Origin: Phycisphaerales bacterium
Lineage (GTDB): Bacteria; Planctomycetota; Phycisphaerae; UBA1845; Fen-1342
Assembly: GCA_016710275.1 (NCBI GenBank)
Contig: JADJXS010000001.1
Coordinates: 3,224,001 to 3,288,000, forward strand
Reading direction: 5' to 3'
DNA: 64,000 nt
The notes below the pieces were generated by a model, which was not told the DNA's origin, did not search any database, and worked only from the letters and a program-made list of their open reading frames with translations. The translations under genes and the position numbers were made by a program. Of the stretch, positions 59,959-64,000 are shown piece after piece. The first letter of the stretch is position 1; every line of letters starts with the position of its first letter.

Positions 59959-60783
59959 ATGATAGAGCGCGTGTCACGCAGCGGGTTCACGCTATTAGAG
60001 CTGTGCATAGCATTGCTGATCATCGCGCTCGTGGTAGGCGGCGTCTTGGTCGGCCGAGACGTGCTGGCTGTGGCGAATGTCCGTGCAACCATCGGACAAG
60101 TCGAACACATCAAGACAGCCGTACATACCTTTCGCGGCAAGTACGGCGCGATACCCGGAGACCTCAGCAGAGAAGACGCCGCCTCCCTTGGGTTCTTTAC
60201 ACTCGCTGACGGGCTTGGAGTCGCGAACGGTAACGGTGCACTTGATGCGCTGGAGCCGCATCCGACCCCGCGAGCGTTCACCGGCGAAGTTCCGGTGTTC
60301 TGGCGACACCTGAGCGAAGCAGGTTTCATCGAGGGCTCGCTTGGACGGAGTGGTAACAGTGAAGTCATCGCGAGCACCGGGAACACAGCTGGTATGGTCA
60401 CTCAGGTTGATCAATCGCTTCCAAGCGCGAAGATTGGCCGTCAGAACCATGTCGCCGTCTACTCGGAGAGTGGTGTCACATTTTTGGAGATCAACGCTGT
60501 ATCCCGAATCACGGCGGCGGGTGCTTATGTGGTAGCCCGCCCGAGTCTGTATCCGTCGGAGGGGCACCTGGTGGACCAGAAGATGGACGACGGTGTCGCC
60601 ACGACGGGAAACGTTGTCGCCCGTGGTCGTGTCGGTCTGCTTGGAGCCCTGAACCAGGAGCCGGACATAGCAACGGCGCCGGCGACAAATGGCTGTCTGT
60701 CCACGGCAGCGCCGGTCGTTGGGTATACTCCATCCGATGCAACTGGACTATGCGCGTTGCGGTTCCTGCTGGGTCAACCGTGA
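59959..60783 (+). CDS. Type IV pilin-like protein with prepilin N-terminus
   Basis: A 274-aa protein with a prepilin peptidase site and hydrophobic helix at the N-terminus: SRSGFTLLELCIALLIIALV (cleavage between G and F, Glu at +5). The long C-terminal part (GQVEHIKTAVHTFRGKYGAI, then GYTPSDATGLCALRFLLG) resembles pseudopilins of planctomycetes. The first ATG at 59959 is used; a GTG at 59956 is equally possible. It is the only pilin gene here, so it may serve the relaxase-linked transfer process or be a surface protein. Confidence 0.85.
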   Translation: MIERVSRSGFTLLELCIALLIIALVVGGVLVGRDVLAVANVRATIGQVEHIKTAVHTFRGKYGAIPGDLSREDAASLGFFTLADGLGVANGNGALDALEPHPTPRAFTGEVPVFWRHLSEAGFIEGSLGRSGNSEVIASTGNTAGMVTQVDQSLPSAKIGRQNHVAVYSESGVTFLEINAVSRITAAGAYVVARPSLYPSEGHLVDQKMDDGVATTGNVVARGRVGLLGALNQEPDIATAPATNGCLSTAAPVVGYTPSDATGLCALRFLLGQP

Positions 60784-60813
60784 GCAAACTGAGGAGCATC
60801 GTGGAGCGCTGAC

Positions 60814-61017
60814 TCAGCGACCGCGACCGAGCGAACCCTTCTCGCGCCGGTTCAGATCGCGCAGCAGCGACTGGAACACCTGGGCAACCGACGCGGCAGC
60901 CATCACCCCCATGCAGACCATCGCGACCTTGTTGAAGACGACGGCATCGGAGGCCGGCGCGCTGCGGGCCATCTGCTGGGCGGTGTTTGCGAGGTGGAGC
61001 GGGTTGGGTGCGGACAT
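60814..61017 (-). CDS. Possible small membrane protein (67 aa)
   Basis: A 67-residue ORF with one hydrophobic helix (FNKVAMVCMGVMAAASVAQV) and a basic C-terminus. There is no ribosome site before ATG 61017. It is convergent with the pilin-like gene and its reading frame agrees with local codon use, so I keep it with low confidence. Confidence 0.4.
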   Translation of the reverse strand: MSAPNPLHLANTAQQMARSAPASDAVVFNKVAMVCMGVMAAASVAQVFQSLLRDLNRREKGSLGRGR

Positions 61018-61261
61018 CGTGACGCGACTTGTTGACGTGCTCGACCATAGCGCATCACGCGGCAGTTGTGAATGACATTTCTGTTACAGTTGCGCGACTC
61101 AGGACTCGCCGGGATACTGTGCTGTTCCTTCGCACATCGCACCTTCCACCGCGCGTGGGGACCATCGGATGGCGGCGGGTACGCCGACTAGAATCTCTTT
61201 CGCGGTGTAAGGACGAGCATCGGGTCAATGACTTATCCGGTTCTGTGCTGCGCGTCGCCTG

Positions 61262-61365
61262 TCAGGATAGGGTGTACCCCATCCTGATGTCAGACAGTTC
61301 CAGGCAGTTCTGTCAGAATGGAGTCGCCGCAACTATTTGTTGACAGGTGCGGCGCGATGTCATAG
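61262..61365. other. Candidate res/recombination site upstream of the serine resolvase
   Basis: A 26-bp near-palindrome at 61262-61287 (TCAGGAT.. / ..ATCCTGA arms, 11 of 13 positions paired, GTAC near the centre) is followed at once by a 30-bp element at 61288-61317 that begins TGTCAGACAG and ends CTGTCAGA. A third element, TTGACAGG...GATGTCAT, lies at about 61340-61365. Tn3-type resolvase subsites carry TGTC at their outer ends, as here. The resolvase starts at 61394. Confidence 0.55.
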
Positions 61366-61393
61366 ATGTTGCCTGACAGTTCATGGAGGGCAG

Positions 61394-61987
61394 GTGTCGG
61401 GGAAGGGGCAACGGATCGGGTATGTTCGGGTGAGCACCATTGATCAGAACGCGGAGCGGCAGCTCGAAGGCGTCCAACTCGATCGCCTGTTCACCGACCA
61501 CGCCTCCGGCAAGGACACGGAGCGTCCACATCTCAAGGCGCTGCTAGCCTACGCACGTAAGGGCGACACGATCGTCGTCCACAGCATGGACCGCCTGGCC
61601 CGCAACGTGGACGACCTGCGCCGGATGGTGCAGGAGCAGACCCGCCGCGGCGTCCGCCTTCAGTTCATCAAGGAGAACCTGCTCTTCACCGGGGAGGATT
61701 CGCCGATGGCGAACCTCATGCTCACCGTGCTCGGGGCAGTGGGCCAGTTCGAGCGCGAACTCATCCGGGAGCGGCAGCGCGAGGGCATTGCGCTGGCGAA
61801 GCAGCGCGGCGTGTACCGCGGACGCAAGCGGGCGCTGTCACCGGAGCGCATCGCGGAACTCCGCGCCCGCGCGCATGCCGGCGAGAAGAAGGCACGGCTT
61901 GCCCGCGAGTTCGGCATCAGCCGCGAGACCCTGTACCAGTACCTGAGAGCAGCGCCAGCGACGGAGGCGGCATGCTCGACCTCCTGA
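61394..61987 (+). CDS. Serine recombinase (Tn3-type resolvase/invertase)
   Basis: A 197-aa small serine recombinase. The catalytic Ser14 is in RIGYVRVSTIDQNAERQL, followed by FTDHASGKDTERPHLKALL, DTIVVHSMDRLARNVDDLRR and FERELIRERQREGIALAK. A C-terminal helix-turn-helix (KKARLAREFGISRETLYQYL) completes it. The GTG at 61394 follows GGAGGG; the frame upstream to 61337 is inside the control region. It probably resolves plasmid multimers, since it lies in the par/mob backbone and has a res-like site upstream. It overlaps the WGR gene by 16 bp. Confidence 0.92.
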   Translation: MSGKGQRIGYVRVSTIDQNAERQLEGVQLDRLFTDHASGKDTERPHLKALLAYARKGDTIVVHSMDRLARNVDDLRRMVQEQTRRGVRLQFIKENLLFTGEDSPMANLMLTVLGAVGQFERELIRERQREGIALAKQRGVYRGRKRALSPERIAELRARAHAGEKKARLAREFGISRETLYQYLRAAPATEAACSTS

Positions 61988-62301
61988 CGATCGCCCTGGA
62001 GGCGCACAACGATGAACTCAACCATCACCGGCGGTACGAGCTCGCTGTCGGCCAGGACCTGCTCGGCGACTGGGTCGTGACCGTCCGCTATGGCCGGGTG
62101 GGTCAGCCGCTGCGTGAGCTTCAGTTTGCCGGCCCGGACGCGGACGCGGCCCGCGCCGTCCTCCACGATCGATTGCGGCGGCGCCTGTCAGCGCCGCGGC
62201 GGATCGGATGTGCCTATCGGATGGTCGGGTTCGCCGCGGAGCATGGAGCGGAACCGGGAGCCTGGCTGCCCGGTAGTGTGTTGAGAGAGATGCTATTGTG
62301 A
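61972..62301 (+). CDS. WGR-domain protein (109 aa)
   Basis: A small protein that is essentially one WGR domain: RRYELAVGQDLLGDWVVTVR followed by YGRVGQPLRELQFAGPDADA and a helix AARAVLHDRLRRRLSAPRRI. WGR domains occur in PARPs and bacterial DNA-binding proteins and bind nucleic acid ends. GGAGG overlaps the region before its ATG. It overlaps the resolvase gene. Its C-terminal coding sequence recurs twice downstream as fragments (62826-62877 and 63230-63454). Confidence 0.75.
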   Translation: MLDLLTIALEAHNDELNHHRRYELAVGQDLLGDWVVTVRYGRVGQPLRELQFAGPDADAARAVLHDRLRRRLSAPRRIGCAYRMVGFAAEHGAEPGAWLPGSVLREMLL

Positions 62302-62302
62302 T

Positions 62303-62773
62303 TCAGTGGCCGCGACCCGGACGCAGTCGTCCTCGTGGCGTGACGGACGGATCGGGCATGAACTCCAGCGGCGGCAGCTCGACGCACGTGAACGTCGTGT
62401 GGTGCCGGCCCGCTTCGTCCAGGTGGTCGAACCGGAAGCGGCCGGTGGCCGGAATCCGGCCCGGGTTGATCTCCAGAATGGTCGGCTTGCCGGTCTTGGG
62501 ACACCGGACGGCAAGGTGGCGCTGCCGGAGTTCCGCGTTCAACCAGGCGACAAAGGCCCGTTTCTCCTCGTAGGTGCCGACGGGAATCTCGGCGGCTCGG
62601 GTGGCGAGTAGCGGGCCGATGACACGGAAAGACTCCTCGCGCACGACCTGCTGGACACGGTCCATTCGCTGCCGGACGGCATCGAAGCCGGTCGGACCCG
62701 ATTCGAGAATCTCCCTGATCCGGTGCCGGAGCGCTTGCGTGGCGCGGTCGTCTTCCCCCGGGTGTCCTTTCAT
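62303..62773 (-). CDS. Hypothetical protein (156 aa), converges with WGR gene
   Basis: A soluble protein with LRHRIREILESGPTGFDAVR, EEKRAFVAWLNAELRQRHLA and CPKTGKPTILEINPGRIPAT; the last block could hold a small zinc site with few cysteines. No family is recognised. ATG 62773 or GTG 62812 could start it; neither has a good ribosome site. Its last codons (RGH stop) lie in the repeated segment shared with 62879. Confidence 0.6.
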   Translation of the reverse strand: MKGHPGEDDRATQALRHRIREILESGPTGFDAVRQRMDRVQQVVREESFRVIGPLLATRAAEIPVGTYEEKRAFVAWLNAELRQRHLAVRCPKTGKPTILEINPGRIPATGRFRFDHLDEAGRHHTTFTCVELPPLEFMPDPSVTPRGRLRPGRGH

Positions 62774-62825
62774 GTCGATCGTCAAAGTGGTACATAGAGA
62801 GCTATCTAACACCTAACACACGCGC

Positions 62826-62877
62826 TTTGGGCGGGCAAGCGGTTCCGGTCAGCGTGCTGAGAGGGATGTTGTCGTGA
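62826..62877 (+). pseudogene. Short remnant of a WGR gene 3' end
   Basis: The plus strand reads GGQAVPVSVLRGMLS stop, matching the end of the intact WGR protein (GAWLPGSVLREMLL). The repeat continues through the stop codon into the convergent gene: 62284-62312 and 62860-62888 are nearly identical. Confidence 0.7.
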
Positions 62878-62878
62878 T

Positions 62879-63181
62879 TCAGCGGCCGCGTTGCGGAGGG
62901 CGCGGGGCGTTCTGAATCGCCCACGTCAAGGTGTCGTATATCTGCTCGTCGGTGCCCTCGATGTGGAGGGTGTCATCGTCCGTGATTCCAAGACCGGCCA
63001 ACAAACGCGTGAATCGTTCGGTGGGGACCTCTTCGTTAGGAACCACGTGGAATATGAGCATTGAATGACCCTTGCCGTCCCGGTTGAGCGATGCGCTGAA
63101 ATCGAACGGCGACAGCCCGTGCCGTTCGGCCAGTTCATTCAGCCGAGTGAATATCGCTACCTCCCAGTTGTCGGTCACCAC
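62879..63181 (-). CDS. Hypothetical protein (100 aa)
   Basis: A GTG-started protein, NWEVAIFTRLNELAERHGLS, then FDFSASLNRDGKGHSMLIFH and TERFTRLLAGLGITDDDTLH. No family is recognised; the pattern fits a small regulatory or immunity-type protein. It converges with the WGR remnant and ends RGR stop in the repeated segment. It has no clear ribosome site. Confidence 0.55.
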   Translation of the reverse strand: MVTDNWEVAIFTRLNELAERHGLSPFDFSASLNRDGKGHSMLIFHVVPNEEVPTERFTRLLAGLGITDDDTLHIEGTDEQIYDTLTWAIQNAPRPPQRGR

Positions 63182-63229
63182 CTGTCATGCCTATCGGAGC
63201 GAGTTGCGCGCTCACCTGCCTAGCACGGG

Positions 63230-63454
63230 CTGGCGGCAGTCGGCAAGCCGATTCTCGCGTTCGGCTTCCAAATGGGGCTGGCAAGTCGGATGCGGCGTAG
63301 GCTCGCGCTGTTCTGAACGATCGGTTTCGGCGGCGGCTTTCGGCACCGCGGCGGATCGGGTGTGCGTACCGGTTGGTCGGGGTTCACCGCGGAGCATGGG
63401 TCGGAGCCAGGCACGTGGGTTCCGCGCACCGTGTTGGCAGGGATGCTTTCGTGA
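63230..63454 (+). pseudogene. Decayed WGR gene copy
   Basis: Reads VGKPILAFGFQ, then after a TAG ARAVLNDRFRRRLSAPRRIG and CAYRLVG, then in another frame GFTAEHGSEPGTWVPRTVLA and GMLS stop. Each block matches the intact WGR gene at 62090-62301. One stop codon and one frame change make it nonfunctional. Confidence 0.75.
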
Positions 63455-63547
63455 CTCCGCGCGCATGCCGGGCAGGGGCATTGGCATGGGCGAGTAGCCG
63501 GTAGAATGCGTCGCGATGCAACGTCTGCCCTTGGGAGCCGTGAAAGG

Positions 63548-64000
63548 ATGCCTGCCGAGCCGTCACCGGACAATGAGAGTCCCCGAAAGCTCCGGCTTGT
63601 CTCGAACGAGGCCAGGCAAACCGTTGATGCCTTTCTTCAGGCGATGGCGGAAGATCCGCTGCGATTGACGACGGGTTTCTGCCGCCTGGACAACGCATTC
63701 GATCGGCTGGACGAAGAGCACGTCGTCCCGGCCTTCATCGAGGCACTGGACGATCCCGATGCCCATCGCCGATTGGTCGCCGCTGCCGTGCTCCGCGGGT
63801 TCGCGCTGCACGATCCGGCGAGTGTGGATGACGGCAAGGCGGTCGAGAAGGCAAACGAATTGCTCATCGAGGCGCTGTGGCGCGGCGACTCGGACGTGAA
63901 GGCGGCTGCGTGCTACCTGATGGCGATCGGCGGGGCTCCGCCCGGCGCGGAGACGTTCCTCAAGGGGCTGATGCGTGACCCGGATGAACTCGTGCGCATT
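63548..64000 (+). CDS. Helical-repeat (HEAT-like) protein, incomplete at window edge
   Basis: 151 codons are visible. The sequence has paired helices such as VVPAFIEALDDPDAHRRLVA, KANELLIEALWRGDSDVKAA and ETFLKGLMRDPDELVRI, with DP.A..R / D..V spacing typical of HEAT or PBS-lyase-like repeats. The ATG at 63548 is preceded by AAAGG. The gene continues past the right edge, so its function cannot be judged. It lies after the decayed WGR copy. Confidence 0.65.
   Translation, partial: MPAEPSPDNESPRKLRLVSNEARQTVDAFLQAMAEDPLRLTTGFCRLDNAFDRLDEEHVVPAFIEALDDPDAHRRLVAAAVLRGFALHDPASVDDGKAVEKANELLIEALWRGDSDVKAAACYLMAIGGAPPGAETFLKGLMRDPDELVRI

Noticed and set aside
1..64000. tRNA, rRNA, CRISPR arrays and riboswitches
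   Set aside because: I looked for conserved cores and regular spacer repeats by eye and found none that I could support.

Overview
High-GC bacterial DNA that most resembles a planctomycete of the Phycisphaerae type. The evidence is inferential: PEP-CTERM sorting tails, dockerin-like D-x-N-x-D..NNFD repeats embedded in RHS proteins, CGYxLxGL..RCPECG zinc ribbons, and a T6SS gene set of the ImpA-ImpE style. No rRNA, tRNA or CRISPR array is visible, so the lineage rests on protein style alone.

Layout. (1) 1-11.3 kb: a leftward type VI secretion operon, tssA-tssB-tssC-second tssC (with a zinc-ribbon insert)-tagJ-tssE-tssF-tssG-clpV, with clpV running off the left edge. (2) 12.2-22.4 kb: a leftward array of four RHS tip fragments, each followed by a small exported or membrane protein gene that is the natural candidate for its immunity partner. 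One tip carries a phospholipase A2-like CCxxHD centre. Two tips are broken (an in-frame TGA; a 1-base loss in an A-run plus tip deletion), and an IS630 element splits one partner gene. (3) 22.45-25.07 kb: an IS21-family element with intact istB and decayed istA. (4) 25.5-43.6 kb: a defence island. It holds a type III CBASS operon (TRIP13-like ATPase, unknown 157-aa protein, HORMA, CD-NTase, NucC), a rightward DUF6932-type/XRE module, and a ten-gene DISARM-like operon. That operon runs regulator, 81-aa protein, two adjacent unknown genes that may be a split DrmE, NERD-UvrD helicase, DrmA with a frameshift, DrmB, C5 methyltransferase, Vsr, HNH. (5) 43.6-62 kb: a plasmid-like backbone with ArdC-type antirestriction, a DnaA box plus 21-bp iterons ahead of a RepL-like gene, an RHH protein and ParA with a repeat-rich presumed centromere, IS110, a block of small plasmid genes with an orphan DNA methyltransferase, a protein of eight 41-residue repeats, a MobF relaxase, small exported proteins, a pilin-like protein and a serine resolvase with a res-like region. 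(6) 62-64 kb: a WGR-domain gene with two decayed copies of its 3' end interleaved with opposite-strand genes, then a partial helical-repeat protein.

How it fits together. The T6SS operon and RHS tips read the same way and plausibly form an interbacterial weapon plus an archive of toxin/immunity modules. CBASS (abortive infection through NucC) and the DISARM-like operon would protect the host or the element from phage. The rep/par/mob/res genes indicate that at least the right half is, or was, a mobilizable plasmid or an integrated derivative. No mating-pore genes are visible.
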